Below are positions 22,270 to 31,344 of a DNA stretch of 64,000 bases, piece by piece. Position 1 is the stretch's first letter. The number at the start of each line of letters is the position of its first letter. Position numbers and translations under genes: made by a program. The notes under the pieces were generated by a model that saw nothing but the letters and a program-made list of their open reading frames with translations, was not told where the DNA came from and ran no database searches. Source of the DNA: Pseudogemmobacter humi (GTDB lineage Bacteria; Pseudomonadota; Alphaproteobacteria; Rhodobacterales; Rhodobacteraceae); NCBI RefSeq assembly GCF_900609055.1, contig NZ_UXAW01000052.1, positions 16,136 to 80,135 on the forward strand, given 5' to 3'.

Positions 22270-23934
22270 ATGCCGCATGATGGTCAGCCTCTCACCGCCT
22301 CGCCGCTGCTGCCCGATCTGCGCAGCCTGACGCAGGCGACCCTGCCCCAGACCGACGCCCTGTTCGCCTCTGCGCGCGAGAATCTGCGCGCCATGGTCAG
22401 CGAGGGCGGCAAGATCCAGGCCCGCCTGCTGGAAGAGCACCAATATGCGGCCCATGCCCTGTCCTGGCTTGCCACCTATACCGAGGCCCTGCGCCAGCTC
22501 GACGCCTGGGCCGGGCGGCTGGAACAGGCCGGCAGCTTCGGTGAGATCGAGGCGCTGATCCTTCAGATCGGTTTCGGGGAATATCTCTCGCAACTCGCCG
22601 GCGGCATCCCGATGAGCCAGGGCGAGATCGCCCGCCTCCAGGACCTCGGCCTGAGCTGGACGCCCGAGGGCGCCGCCACCACGCTGATCGCGCAAGGCAA
22701 CAGCCCCGCCGCCCGCGCCCGCCTCGTGCAACTGATGCGCGACGACCGCGCCCGCGCCACCTTCGGCGCCTCGGGGCTGGACGAAGAGCTGGAGATGATC
22801 CGCGACCAGTTCCGCCGCTATGCCGAGGAAAAGGTCATCCCCCGCGCCCATGACTGGCACCTGAAGGACGAGCTGATCCCGATGGAGGTCATTCAGGAAC
22901 TCGCCGAAATGGGCGTGTTCGGCCTGACCATCCCCGAGGAATACGGCGGCTTCGGCCTGTCCAAGGCCTCGATGGTGGTGGTGTCCGAGGAACTCTCGCG
23001 CGGCTATATCGGCGTGGGCTCGCTCGGCACCCGCTCGGAAATCGCCGCCGAACTGATCCTCTGCGGCGGCACGCCCGAGCAGAAGGCAGAATGGCTGCCG
23101 AAACTCGCCTCGGGGGAAATCCTGCCGACGGCGGTGTTCACCGAGCCGAACACCGGATCGGACCTCGGCAGCTTGCGCACCCGCGCGGTGCGCACCGAAG
23201 AGGGCTGGGAGATCACCGGCAACAAGACCTGGATCACCCATGCCGCGCGCACCCATGTGATGACGCTGCTCGCGCGCACCGACCCCGATTCGACCGACTG
23301 GCGCGGGCTGTCGATGTTCCTCGCCGAAAAGACCCCGGGCACCGACGAGGCGCCCTTCCCTACCCCCGGCATGACCGGCGGCGAGATCGAGGTCCTCGGC
23401 TATCGTGGCATGAAGGAATACGAACTCGGCTTCGACGGGTTCAAAGTGAAGGCCGACAACCTGCTCGGCGGTCAGCCCGGCCAGGGCTTCAAGCAACTCA
23501 TGCAGACGTTCGAGAGCGCCCGGATCCAGACCGGCGCGCGGGCGATCGGCGTGGCGCAGTCGGCGCTGGAAACCGGGCTGCAATATGCCGAGGACCGCAA
23601 GCAGTTCGGCAAGCCGCTGATCGAATTCCCCCGCGTGGCCGGGAAACTCGCGATGATGGCGGTCGAGGTGATGATCGCCCGCCAGCTGACCTATTTCGCC
23701 GCCTGGCAGAAGGATCACGACAAGCGTTGCGATCTTGAGGCCGGGATGGCGAAGCTCCTTGGCGCCCGCGTCGCCTGGGCGGCGGCGGACAATGCGCTGC
23801 AAATCCACGGCGGCAACGGTTTCGCGCTGGAATACCGCATCTCGCGCATCCTCTGCGATGCCCGCATCCTGAACATCTTCGAGGGCGCGGCCGAGATCCA
23901 GGCCCAGGTGATCGCGCGGCGTCTGCTCGACTGA
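22270..23934 (+). CDS. mcd: (2S)-methylsuccinyl-CoA dehydrogenase
   Basis: FAD-dependent acyl-CoA dehydrogenase of 554 residues. The catalytic body (about 170-554) has the family motifs TIPEEYGGFGLS, FTEPNTGSDLG, ADNALQIHGGNGFALEYRISR and FEGAAEIQAQVIARRLLD. In front lies an unusual N-terminal extension of about 165 residues. That layout is the mark of Mcd, which oxidises (2S)-methylsuccinyl-CoA to mesaconyl-CoA in the ethylmalonyl-CoA pathway for acetate assimilation. The other pathway genes (ccr, ecm, mch) are not in the window. If not Mcd, it is another long acyl-CoA dehydrogenase. Confidence 0.87.
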   Translation: MPHDGQPLTASPLLPDLRSLTQATLPQTDALFASARENLRAMVSEGGKIQARLLEEHQYAAHALSWLATYTEALRQLDAWAGRLEQAGSFGEIEALILQIGFGEYLSQLAGGIPMSQGEIARLQDLGLSWTPEGAATTLIAQGNSPAARARLVQLMRDDRARATFGASGLDEELEMIRDQFRRYAEEKVIPRAHDWHLKDELIPMEVIQELAEMGVFGLTIPEEYGGFGLSKASMVVVSEELSRGYIGVGSLGTRSEIAAELILCGGTPEQKAEWLPKLASGEILPTAVFTEPNTGSDLGSLRTRAVRTEEGWEITGNKTWITHAARTHVMTLLARTDPDSTDWRGLSMFLAEKTPGTDEAPFPTPGMTGGEIEVLGYRGMKEYELGFDGFKVKADNLLGGQPGQGFKQLMQTFESARIQTGARAIGVAQSALETGLQYAEDRKQFGKPLIEFPRVAGKLAMMAVEVMIARQLTYFAAWQKDHDKRCDLEAGMAKLLGARVAWAAADNALQIHGGNGFALEYRISRILCDARILNIFEGAAEIQAQVIARRLLD

Positions 23935-23937
23935 GCC

Positions 23938-25155
23938 TTACGCGCCCCCGCGCGAGGGGCGCGTGACGCCGAGGCGGGGATGCAATGTCCCCGCCACCAG
24001 CCAGCAGCCCAGGAAGGCGAGCCCGGTCACCGCGAACAGGCCCGAGACCGGCGAGACGAACAGCACCGCCCAGGCCACGCCGGGCGTCATGATTCCGGAC
24101 ACGTCGCGGAAGCTGGAATAGACCGCCGACATCTCGGTGCGCTCGGACGGTTTCACCGACATCAGGAACGGCAGCCCCCCCACCACGTCGAGCATGACGA
24201 AGAAGAAGCTCGCGCAGAAGGCCAGCACCACCGTCGCCCAGGGCAGGGTCGAGAACAGCGTCGCGAGAATCAGCAGCCCGCCGCCCCCCGCAAAGGCCAG
24301 CCGCACCGAGCGGCGCACCGACATCGACCGCGCGAGACGGTTGAGCGCGGGGGCGCCGAACAGCAGCGCGTTCGAGCAGGACAAGGCGAAACCGCCCACC
24401 TTGTCGCCCAGCCCCGCCTCGACGCAGAAGATCGGCAGATAGACGATATAGACCCACCAGCCGCAGGACCGCACCACCGCATAGAACCAGCCCGCGATCA
24501 GCCGTGGCTGGCGGAAGAACCGCCCGAGGAAGCCCAGCGGATTGACCGTCGGCCGCTTCGCCCGCGCGATCTGCCGCCCGTTGCCAAGCCGGAGCCACCA
24601 GAACACCGCGATCAGGAGAAGCGTGAACACACCCGCCAGCACGAAGGGCGCGGGCGCCCATTTGCCGTAGAGCCAGACGCCCAGCACCGGCCCGATCGCC
24701 CAGGGCGTGGCGGCATAGGCCATCTGTATCCCCTGACTGCGCCCGAGGCTGGTGCGCTCGACATAATCCAGCACATAGGCGTTGAGGCAGATGAAGACGG
24801 TGGCGGTGGCCATGGCATTGCAGATCAGCGCCAGGGTGATCCCGGTCGGCGTGCCCGGGATCGCCAGCATCATCCCCACCAGGTAAAGCCCGCCACCGCC
24901 GGTATAGGTCCAGCGCCGCGGAATGTGCTGAGTGATCCAGGGCACCATCAGCCCCCAGAACAGCGCGACGAAACCGGCCATCAGATAGGCGACCGAGGTT
25001 TTCTGCGCATCGCCCAGCGTCTGGTAGACCGCAAGCGGCATCGCCGAGACGAGCGTGCCGCGCACCGCGGCCTCCAGCCCCGACAGAAGGGCGAAATGCT
25101 CGATCTGCGGCACCGGACTGTGTTTGAGAGCAAGGGGAATGTATCGCAGCGCCAT
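23938..25155 (-). CDS. MFS transporter
   Basis: Inner-membrane secondary transporter of about 405 residues with roughly twelve hydrophobic segments. Starting at the ATG at 25155 (MALRYIPLALKHSPVPQIEH) gives a typical length. An upstream in-frame extension to 25341 is basic and low-complexity and is probably not translated. The MFS loop motif is weak. Stop codons of this gene and mcd almost touch (convergent). The substrate is not recognisable. The 206-base gap upstream shows nothing beyond a likely promoter. Confidence 0.85.
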   Translation of the reverse strand: MALRYIPLALKHSPVPQIEHFALLSGLEAAVRGTLVSAMPLAVYQTLGDAQKTSVAYLMAGFVALFWGLMVPWITQHIPRRWTYTGGGGLYLVGMMLAIPGTPTGITLALICNAMATATVFICLNAYVLDYVERTSLGRSQGIQMAYAATPWAIGPVLGVWLYGKWAPAPFVLAGVFTLLLIAVFWWLRLGNGRQIARAKRPTVNPLGFLGRFFRQPRLIAGWFYAVVRSCGWWVYIVYLPIFCVEAGLGDKVGGFALSCSNALLFGAPALNRLARSMSVRRSVRLAFAGGGGLLILATLFSTLPWATVVLAFCASFFFVMLDVVGGLPFLMSVKPSERTEMSAVYSSFRDVSGIMTPGVAWAVLFVSPVSGLFAVTGLAFLGCWLVAGTLHPRLGVTRPSRGGA

Positions 25156-25361
25156 GGCCCATGCAGAGCCGGGAAGCACCGCGGCGTCTGCACCGTTTAC
25201 GACAAAAATTGTCGCGCCTGTGGGTTCGGCGCAATCTCGCGCGGGACCGGCTTTCCCGCCGACTGACAAACCGCCCCCCGGACGCGCCTCCGGGCTTCGG
25301 CCGGTAAGCCGCCCCCGGATCTGGCCCCGCCAGGTGTGCAACGCGCCGGGGTCCCGGCGCT

Positions 25362-26081
25362 TCAGAGCCCGCGTGCGAACAGGTCGAGCAACCGGGCGCG
25401 GGCCTCGGGCAGCGGTCGCCCGCCGGCCTCCCCGGTCAGTTCGCGCGCGAGGAAATGGCCGGTGATCGCGGCGCCCTGCACCACCGCGGCCAGGCTCAGC
25501 GGCCCGCCCCCTGCCATGCCCTCGGGCAGGGGCAGCAGGCGGCCGGCCCAGTCCCCCGCCCCCGCGCGCGTCACCGCGCGGCCGGTCTTCGGGCTGACGA
25601 AAGCCAGATCCGCCGCCGCCCCGGTCACCGCGCAGGAGGTCAGGTCCAGCCCGTAGCCCAGCTCTTCAAGCAGCACCATCTCCCATCTGAGATAATCGGA
25701 TGGCCAGTCCGGGCGCTCCAGCCGGTCCAGAAGCGCGACCGAGGCCCGCCACAGCCCGGGATGCGGGGCGCGTTCGGGCAGGGCCACCTGCAACAGCGCG
25801 GTGACCGCCCCCAGCCCGGCCAAAGCCAGCCGGTCGCCCATCAGATGCGCGCGCGAGCGCAAAGGTTCGACGGTGAAAGTGCCGAGATGATCGTCGAGCC
25901 GCGCGCGCCAGACCGCCTGAACCTGGGCGCCGGGTTGCAGATGCGGCGCCATCCGGCGCGAGGCGCCGCCGCGCACCACGCCGGGCCGGCGCCCATGGCC
26001 CCCGGTGAAGATCTCAACAATCGCGCCATGCTCGCCATAGGACCGCGCCGAGAGCACCACGCCTTCATCCCGCCATTCCAT
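25362..26081 (-). CDS. recO: DNA repair protein RecO
   Basis: RecFOR-pathway mediator that helps load RecA on SSB-coated single-stranded DNA. About 239 residues. The N-terminal OB-fold begins MEWRDEGVVLSARSYGEHGA, followed by GGHGRRPGVVRGGASRR; the C-terminal part is helical. The zinc-binding Cys set of some RecO proteins is absent, as is common in this group. It lies at the end of the conserved rnc-era-recO neighbourhood. The start may be either of two adjacent ATGs (26084 or 26081). Confidence 0.93.
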   Translation of the reverse strand: MEWRDEGVVLSARSYGEHGAIVEIFTGGHGRRPGVVRGGASRRMAPHLQPGAQVQAVWRARLDDHLGTFTVEPLRSRAHLMGDRLALAGLGAVTALLQVALPERAPHPGLWRASVALLDRLERPDWPSDYLRWEMVLLEELGYGLDLTSCAVTGAAADLAFVSPKTGRAVTRAGAGDWAGRLLPLPEGMAGGGPLSLAAVVQGAAITGHFLARELTGEAGGRPLPEARARLLDLFARGL

Positions 26082-26120
26082 CATGGCCGGACTATCCGCC
26101 CTGCGGCGGGCCGCGGCAAG

Positions 26121-26185
26121 AGGGGGCCCTGCCCCCGTCTGCGCGTCGCGCAGACTCCCCCGGGGTATTTCCGTCAGGGTGAAAG
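26121..26185 (+). repeat. structured intergenic repeat, copy 2
   Basis: GGGGG/CCCCC hairpin, a second hairpin GTCTGCGC/GCGCAGAC, then TCCCCCGGGGTATTT and the tail TCAGGGTGAAAG. It is tail-to-tail with copy 3. Confidence 0.85.
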
Positions 26186-26187
26186 GG

Positions 26188-26243
26188 CTTTCATCCTGAC
26201 CCAAATACCCCCCGCCCGGAGGGCATCCGGCACCAGCCGGAGG
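26188..26243 (-). repeat. structured intergenic repeat, copy 3
   Basis: Read on the minus strand: hairpin CCGGC/GCCGG starting 5 bases after the DUF1491 stop, then GGGCGGGGGGTATTT and the tail TCAGGATGAAAG. It forms an inverted pair with copy 2, with two bases between the tails. Confidence 0.82.
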
Positions 26244-26247
26244 CGGA

Positions 26248-26583
26248 TCAGTCGGCGCTCAGCCCAGGCTCGTCCAGCAGCGTGCGGCCCTGGCGGTCCT
26301 CGATCTCGACGATCCAGAGGTCGGGGTCGCGGGCGCGGGCGCGGGAGAGGGCGGCGTCCACCTCGGGCTCAGGGCCTTCGGCATAGGTGATCCACTGGCG
26401 TCCGCCGCTCATCAGATCGGTGCGGCGCTCGAAGGCGCGGGCCTGGCCGTCGAGCATGGCGAGCTTGACCATCACCGCCCCGGCGGTCGCATCGCCCTTC
26501 GCGGTGACATAGGCCGGGATGTCGGCGAGGCTCAGGCGGCGCAGATAGGCCTGGACCCAGAATTCGGCGGTCAGTCTGGTCAT
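26248..26583 (-). CDS. DUF1491 family protein
   Basis: Cytoplasmic protein of 111 residues, all within the DUF1491 family: MTRLTAEFWVQAYLRRLSLA, GAVMVKLAMLDGQA and DPDLWIVEIEDRQGRTLLDE. Its function is unknown. It occurs next to era/recO in many Rhodobacterales. A structured repeat follows 5 bases after its stop. Confidence 0.85.
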   Translation of the reverse strand: MTRLTAEFWVQAYLRRLSLADIPAYVTAKGDATAGAVMVKLAMLDGQARAFERRTDLMSGGRQWITYAEGPEPEVDAALSRARARDPDLWIVEIEDRQGRTLLDEPGLSAD

Positions 26584-26647
26584 CGACCCCTCTTTGCGGC
26601 AGGATTCGGGTGATTATATCCTTGGGGCAGGCAGTGAGGAGCGTGGC

Positions 26648-26848
26648 ATGACCGGGAAAAGACGTTCACCTTTCGGCGCGCTCGTGGCGCTGATCGTCGC
26701 GGCGCTCGGGCTCGTTGCGATCAGGACCGATCCGAAGGGCACCGGCGCCGATCCGGTGGCGCGCGGCGCGACAAAAGCGATCGGTCTCGGCGGCGCGCTC
26801 TGGCTGGCCTGGGCGGCGGTGAGAAACCGCTTCTCGCGCGGCGCCTGA
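26648..26848 (+). CDS. small membrane protein, unknown
   Basis: Protein of 66 residues with a good ribosome binding site (GAGGAG) before the ATG. It has a basic N-terminus (MTGKRRSPF), one hydrophobic helix (GALVALIVAALGLVAI), and a second semi-hydrophobic stretch near residues 45-58. Codon use fits the host. It sits on the plus strand, wedged between DUF1491 and era of the minus-strand block. I do not recognise the family. Confidence 0.65.
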   Translation: MTGKRRSPFGALVALIVAALGLVAIRTDPKGTGADPVARGATKAIGLGGALWLAWAAVRNRFSRGA

Positions 26849-26851
26849 GCG

Positions 26852-27769
26852 TCAGGCGTCGCCGTCTTTGAACTCCAGCCCCATCTCGGAATAACGCTCG
26901 GCCTCTTCCAGCCAGTTCGGGCGGACCTTGACGGTCAGGAACAGATGCACCTCGCGGTCGAGGAAGGCGGCGATCTCGGCCCGGGCGGCCTGGCCGATGG
27001 CCTTGATCGTCTCGCCGCGGTTCCCCAGCACGATGCCCTTGTGGCCGTCGCGGGCGACATAGACGATCTGGTCGATCCGGGTAGAGCCGTCCTTGCGGTC
27101 CTCCCATTTCTCGGTCTCGACCGTCAGCTGATAGGGCAGTTCCTCATGCAGGCGCAGCGTCAGCTTCTCGCGCGTCATCTCGGCGGCGATCATCCGCAGC
27201 GGCAGGTCGGCAAGCTGGTCCTCGGGGTAGAACCACGGGCCCTCGGGCAGTTCAGACGCCAGCCATTCGCGCAGATCGCCGACGCCATAGCCCTTTTCGG
27301 CCGAGATCATGAAGGTCTTCGCGAAAGGCCAGGCGGCGTTCATCTTGTCGGCCAGCGCCAGCAGGCTTTCGGCTTTCACCCGGTCGATCTTGTTGATCGC
27401 CAGCGCCACGGGGCGGTCTTTCGGCAATTCGTTCGCCAGCCGGTCGATGATCGCCTGCACGCCTTCGGTCAGACCGCGATGCGCCTCGATCAGCAGAACG
27501 ATCACATCGGCATCGGCCGCGCCGCCCCAGGCGGCTTTGACCATCGCCCGGTCGAGCCGGCGGCGCGGGCGAAACAGGCCCGGCGTATCGACGAAGACGA
27601 TCTGGGTCTGGCCTTCCATGCAGACGCCGCGGATGCGGGTGCGGGTGGTCTGCACCTTATGGGTGACGATCGAGACCTTGGCCCCCACCATCCGGTTCAG
27701 GAGCGTCGATTTCCCGGCATTCGGCTCGCCGATCAGGGCCACGAAGCCCGCGCGTGTCTGTTCAGTCAT
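26852..27769 (-). CDS. era: GTPase Era
   Basis: Essential GTPase that binds the 3' end of 16S rRNA and helps mature the 30S subunit. The 305 residues comprise G1 GEPNAGKST (14-22), G3 DTPG, G4 NKID and a C-terminal KH domain ([20 protein letters not shown]). Its start overlaps the end of rnc by 8 bases, so the two are translationally coupled. Confidence 0.97.
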   Translation of the reverse strand: MTEQTRAGFVALIGEPNAGKSTLLNRMVGAKVSIVTHKVQTTRTRIRGVCMEGQTQIVFVDTPGLFRPRRRLDRAMVKAAWGGAADADVIVLLIEAHRGLTEGVQAIIDRLANELPKDRPVALAINKIDRVKAESLLALADKMNAAWPFAKTFMISAEKGYGVGDLREWLASELPEGPWFYPEDQLADLPLRMIAAEMTREKLTLRLHEELPYQLTVETEKWEDRKDGSTRIDQIVYVARDGHKGIVLGNRGETIKAIGQAARAEIAAFLDREVHLFLTVKVRPNWLEEAERYSEMGLEFKDGDA

Positions 27770-28451
27770 CCCCGGCCTCCAGCCGTTTCAGCAGCATTGC
27801 CGCCGCCATCTGTTCCGCCGCGCGTTTCGAGCCCGCCCGCGCCTTTTCCTGCGCACCGTTTTCCAGCACCACCCCTACGGTGAAGACCGGCTGATGGTCG
27901 GGACCCTCGCGGGAGGTCTCGGTATAGGCGGGGGGCGGCATGCCGCGGGCCTGCGCCCATTCCTGGAGCGCCGATTTCGCATCGCGCGCATCGGGCTCGA
28001 CCGCGCCGATCCGCGCGCCCCAGAGCCGCAGCACCAGCGCGCGGGCGGTCTCGAATCCGGCGTCGAGATAGACCGCCGCGATCACCGCCTCGATGGCATC
28101 GCCAAGCAGCGCCTCTTTGCGGCGCCCGCCCGAGAGCATCTCGGAGCGCCCGAGTTTCAGCACATCGCCGAGGCCGAACTCGCGCGCCACCTCGGCGCAG
28201 GTTTCCTTGCGCACCAGCGCATTCAGCCGGGGCGCAAGCTGGCCCTCGCTCGCGGCCTGATCGGCGGAGAGCAGCGCCTCGGCCATCACCAGACCGAGAA
28301 CCCGGTCGCCCAGAAACTCCAGCCGCTGGTTGTCGGGGCGCGTGGCCGAGGCGATGGACGGATGCGTCACCGCGCGCACGAGGAACTCGGCGCGCCGGAA
28401 CTCGTGTCCGATGCGGCTCTGGAAGGCTTTGAGATCGGCCGAAAGCCTCAC
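27762..28451 (-). CDS. rnc: ribonuclease III
   Basis: Double-strand RNA endonuclease that processes rRNA precursors. The 229 residues include the signature [14 protein letters not shown] (41-54) with acidic metal-binding residues, and a C-terminal dsRNA-binding domain ending in the basic Ala-rich stretch [19 protein letters not shown]. It is 3 bases after lepB and overlaps era; the order lepB-rnc-era is conserved widely. Confidence 0.97.
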   Translation of the reverse strand: MRLSADLKAFQSRIGHEFRRAEFLVRAVTHPSIASATRPDNQRLEFLGDRVLGLVMAEALLSADQAASEGQLAPRLNALVRKETCAEVAREFGLGDVLKLGRSEMLSGGRRKEALLGDAIEAVIAAVYLDAGFETARALVLRLWGARIGAVEPDARDAKSALQEWAQARGMPPPAYTETSREGPDHQPVFTVGVVLENGAQEKARAGSKRAAEQMAAAMLLKRLEAGDD

Positions 28452-28454
28452 GGG

Positions 28455-29264
28455 TCAGTCAATCCTGTGGAAGAAACGGTCGGTGCGCCAGGTCCAGAAA
28501 TACCACAGACGCGAGCCCGCCGAAGAGAAAATCACCCGGTCGGCGCGGCCGATCAGATATTCGGCCGGAACCATGCCGACGCCGCCCTGCGCCCCCTGGC
28601 GGAAGCGCGAATCCTGGCTGTTGTCGCGGTTGTCGCCCATAAAGAAGTAATGGCCTTCGGGGACGGTGAAGGTCTCGGAATTGTCCGGCAGGCCGGGCGC
28701 GTCGTAGATGTTGAGAACCGGATAGGCCCGGGTCGCATCGCCGGTACCGGTGGGCAGGGTCTCGACCGAGCGCGATTTCTGACAGGTGCCGCCGATCCCG
28801 ACCGCACCGTTCTCGCAGCGGGGATAGTTCTTCATCGGGCCCTGGGGCTCGAAGGTTTCGGTGAAGATGCCGTCGGCCACCTGCGGCACTTCGGTGCCGT
28901 TCAGGATGATCCTGCCGTCCTTCATCTGCACCGTATCGCCGGGCAGACCGATCAGGCGCTTGATGAAATCGTCGCCGGTGACCGGGTGGCGGAACACCAC
29001 CACATCGCCGCGCTCGGGTTCGCTGGCGAACAGGCGCCCGGTGATCGGACACAGCGCGAAGGGGCAGGAATATTTGGAATAGCCATAGGCCATCTTGTTG
29101 ACGAAAAGGAAATCGCCGATCAGCAGCGAGCTTTTCATCGATTCAGACGGGATCCAGAACGGCTGGAAGAACAGGGTGCGGAAGACGCCCGCGATGACCA
29201 GCGCCCAGAAGACGGTCTTGATCGTTTCCACGATGCCGCCGCCTTCGCCTTTTGCCTTCGCCAT
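28455..29264 (-). CDS. lepB: signal peptidase I
   Basis: Membrane peptidase that removes signal peptides from exported proteins. The 269 residues include an N-terminal membrane segment (VFWALVIAGVFRTLFF) and the nucleophile Ser42 in WIPSESMKSSLLIGD. The general-base Lys lies in DDFIKRLIGLPGD, and MGDNRDNSQDSR is a late conserved box. It is first of the tight lepB-rnc-era group and 32 bases after acpS. Confidence 0.97.
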   Translation of the reverse strand: MAKAKGEGGGIVETIKTVFWALVIAGVFRTLFFQPFWIPSESMKSSLLIGDFLFVNKMAYGYSKYSCPFALCPITGRLFASEPERGDVVVFRHPVTGDDFIKRLIGLPGDTVQMKDGRIILNGTEVPQVADGIFTETFEPQGPMKNYPRCENGAVGIGGTCQKSRSVETLPTGTGDATRAYPVLNIYDAPGLPDNSETFTVPEGHYFFMGDNRDNSQDSRFRQGAQGGVGMVPAEYLIGRADRVIFSSAGSRLWYFWTWRTDRFFHRID

Positions 29265-29296
29265 GCCCGATCCTGCCTTGCCTGTGCTTTGGGCTG

Positions 29297-29740
29297 CTAC
29301 ATGCGCCCGGGGTTATGGGGTGTCAAGCAGGGCACGCCCGCGGCCAGCGGCAGCGCCTCGATCACCACGAAAGCCTGCGCCCAGGGGTGATCGTCGGTCA
29401 GCGTGACATGGATCACCGCGTGATGCCCCGCGGGCGTCATCGCCGCCAGCCGGTCGGCGGCCCAGCCGGTGACATGCATCACCGGCTGGCCGGTGGCCAG
29501 ATTCGACACCGCCATGTCCTTCCACGAAATCCCCATCCGAAGCCCGGTGCCAAGGGCTTTGGAACAGGCCTCTTTCGCGGCCCAGCGTTTGGCATAGGTG
29601 GCGGCGGTCTGGCGCCGGCCCTCGGCCTTGCGCTGTTCCGATTCGGTGAACACGCGGTCGCGGAACCGGGCGCCGAACCGCGCGAGCGTGGCCTCGATCC
29701 GGTCGATATTGGCGAGATCGCTGCCGATACCGAGGATCAT
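29297..29740 (-). CDS. acpS: holo-[acyl-carrier-protein] synthase
   Basis: Transfers 4'-phosphopantetheine from CoA to acyl carrier protein. The 147 residues show [20 protein letters not shown] with the Mg-binding Asp, and [19 protein letters not shown] with the Glu. The ATG at 29740 has a good site (AGGGTGGCGG). A frame extending upstream runs through the palindromes and is not translated sense. Confidence 0.95.
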   Translation of the reverse strand: MILGIGSDLANIDRIEATLARFGARFRDRVFTESEQRKAEGRRQTAATYAKRWAAKEACSKALGTGLRMGISWKDMAVSNLATGQPVMHVTGWAADRLAAMTPAGHHAVIHVTLTDDHPWAQAFVVIEALPLAAGVPCLTPHNPGRM

Positions 29741-29754
29741 CCGCCACCCTGCCG

Positions 29755-29799
29755 GCAAAATTCTTTGAAGAATTTTGCAAATTCCTTCGAAGGAATTTG
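29755..29799. repeat. two adjacent AT-rich palindromes between pdxJ and acpS
   Basis: First palindrome: 29755-29778, arms GCAAAATTCTT/AAGAATTTTGC with a 2-base centre. Second: 29778-29799, a perfect 22-bp palindrome, CAAATTCC TTCGAA GGAATTTG. They share a base, look like variants of one sequence, and fill the whole gap. Their AT-richness stands out sharply here. They could form hairpins that tune acpS expression in the pdxJ-acpS transcript. Confidence 0.85.
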
Positions 29800-29813
29800 G
29801 CCCGCGCCCCGCA

Positions 29814-30569
29814 TCACCGGAATCTCGCCGCATCCATCCGGCGGCGCATCTCCTCGATCGCGGGGCCAAGGCCGAGGAACACCGCCTCGCCGATCAGGAA
29901 ATGGCCGATGTTGAGCTCGGCCAGTTCGGGGATCGCCGCCACCGGCTCGACATTCTCATAGGTCAGCCCGTGGCCGGCATGAACCTCAAGGCCCAGCGAG
30001 GCAGCCAGCGCCGCGCCGCGCCGCAGGGCGGCCAGCTCGGCCCCGGCTTCGGCCTGACGGCCCTCGGCGTCGAGTTCGGAATAAAGCCCGGTGTGCAGTT
30101 CCACCACCGCCGCGCCGATCCGGGCCGAGGCCTCGATCTGCGCCGCCTCGTGGCCGATGAACATCGAGACCCGGATCCCCGCCTCGCGCAGCGGCGCGAT
30201 ATAATCCTTCAGCCGCGCCTCGTCGCCCGCGACATCGAGCCCGCCCTCGGTCGTGCGCTCCTCGCGCTTTTCCGGCACCAGACAGGCGGCATGGGGTTTC
30301 AGCCGCAACAGGATCGCCTGCATCTCGTCGGTCGCGGCGCATTCGAAATTCAGCGGAATGCCGATCCCGGCGCGCAGGGCCTCCATATCCGCGTCGCGGA
30401 TGTGGCGGCGGTCTTCGCGCAGATGGGCGGTGATGCCGTCGGCGCCCGCGGCCTCGGCCAGCAGCGCCGCGCGCAGGGGATCGGGCCAGGCCGATCCGCG
30501 CGCATTCCTGACCGTCGCCACATGGTCGATATTGATCCCGAGCCTGAGCCTGCCCCGATCCGCCATCAT
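29814..30569 (-). CDS. pdxJ: pyridoxine 5'-phosphate synthase
   Basis: Last step of de novo vitamin B6 synthesis: joins 1-deoxyxylulose 5-phosphate and 3-amino-2-oxopropyl phosphate. The 251 residues form a TIM barrel with [17 protein letters not shown] (phosphate and His site), [12 protein letters not shown], and [11 protein letters not shown] near the C-terminus. Two ATG codons stand in tandem (30569 and 30566) behind AAGGGGAAG, and either could be used. It sits in the usual rsh-pdxJ-acpS-lepB order. Confidence 0.96.
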   Translation of the reverse strand: MMADRGRLRLGINIDHVATVRNARGSAWPDPLRAALLAEAAGADGITAHLREDRRHIRDADMEALRAGIGIPLNFECAATDEMQAILLRLKPHAACLVPEKREERTTEGGLDVAGDEARLKDYIAPLREAGIRVSMFIGHEAAQIEASARIGAAVVELHTGLYSELDAEGRQAEAGAELAALRRGAALAASLGLEVHAGHGLTYENVEPVAAIPELAELNIGHFLIGEAVFLGLGPAIEEMRRRMDAARFR

Positions 30570-30605
30570 CTTCCCCTTCGCAAGTTCCCCACGCGCGGCG
30601 CCACC

Positions 30606-31310
30606 TTAAGGGGAACCGGGCCCGTCGTCACCTGGCTGATCGCCCTTATCCTGGCGGCTGGCGATGCGGCTTGCGGCCTCGGCCAGCATCTCGCGCAGGC
30701 GGCGGCGCTTCTCGCTGCGCTCTTTCGACTTGGCGGCGCGGGCGCGCTGATAGGCGGTGACCAGCGGGATGGTGACGTAATAGGCGATCACCGAAAGCAC
30801 GATGCCGGGGCCGAGCGCGCCGATGAAATAGGGCACGTAGATCTCGTGCCAGAACTGGATCAGCCCGCCCCAGCGGGTCGTTTCCGGGCCGAAGATCGCC
30901 ATGAAATTATACCACAGATCGCCCCCGGCCACGGCGAAGCGGTGGCCGATATATTCGGCGGTCAGCGGCGCTTCGATCCCCATGATCCAGTGGCCGAGCG
31001 TCATGGCCAGCACCGCGAAGAACGGCGTGGTGATCGGATTGGTGTTGAACGTGGCGAGGAGCGCCGCCAGCAGATTGCCGTTCGCCACCCGCGCCGCGAT
31101 CCAGGCGGCGACGAACTGCAACCCGGGCAGCGGCAGGAAGCCGATCAGCGATCCGGCGAAGACGCCTCGCGCCACGCGCTGCGGGCTGTCGGGCAGGCGC
31201 TTCATCCGGTGCAGCACATATTGCGTGGCCCGCTTCAGCCCGCCGCGAGGATAGACCATCTCGCGGAACCAGGCGGCCCAGCTTAGCGGATCCCGGCGCT
31301 TGAAAACCAC
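30606..31310 (-). CDS. DUF2062 domain-containing membrane protein
   Basis: Membrane protein of 234 residues. The DUF2062 core has GVFAGSLIGFLPLPGLQFVA, TFNTNPITTPFFAVLAMTLG and a C-terminal hydrophobic segment (GALGPGIVLSVIAYYVTIPL). The tail is highly charged (AKSKERSEKRRRLREM). Function unknown. It starts with GTG at 31310, behind AGGAAGTGAC, 34 bases after the rsh stop, and is part of the same transcript. Confidence 0.88.
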   Translation of the reverse strand: MVFKRRDPLSWAAWFREMVYPRGGLKRATQYVLHRMKRLPDSPQRVARGVFAGSLIGFLPLPGLQFVAAWIAARVANGNLLAALLATFNTNPITTPFFAVLAMTLGHWIMGIEAPLTAEYIGHRFAVAGGDLWYNFMAIFGPETTRWGGLIQFWHEIYVPYFIGALGPGIVLSVIAYYVTIPLVTAYQRARAAKSKERSEKRRRLREMLAEAASRIASRQDKGDQPGDDGPGSP

Positions 31311-31344
31311 GTCACTTCCTTTTCGTCGCTGGCCCGATCAGAAA

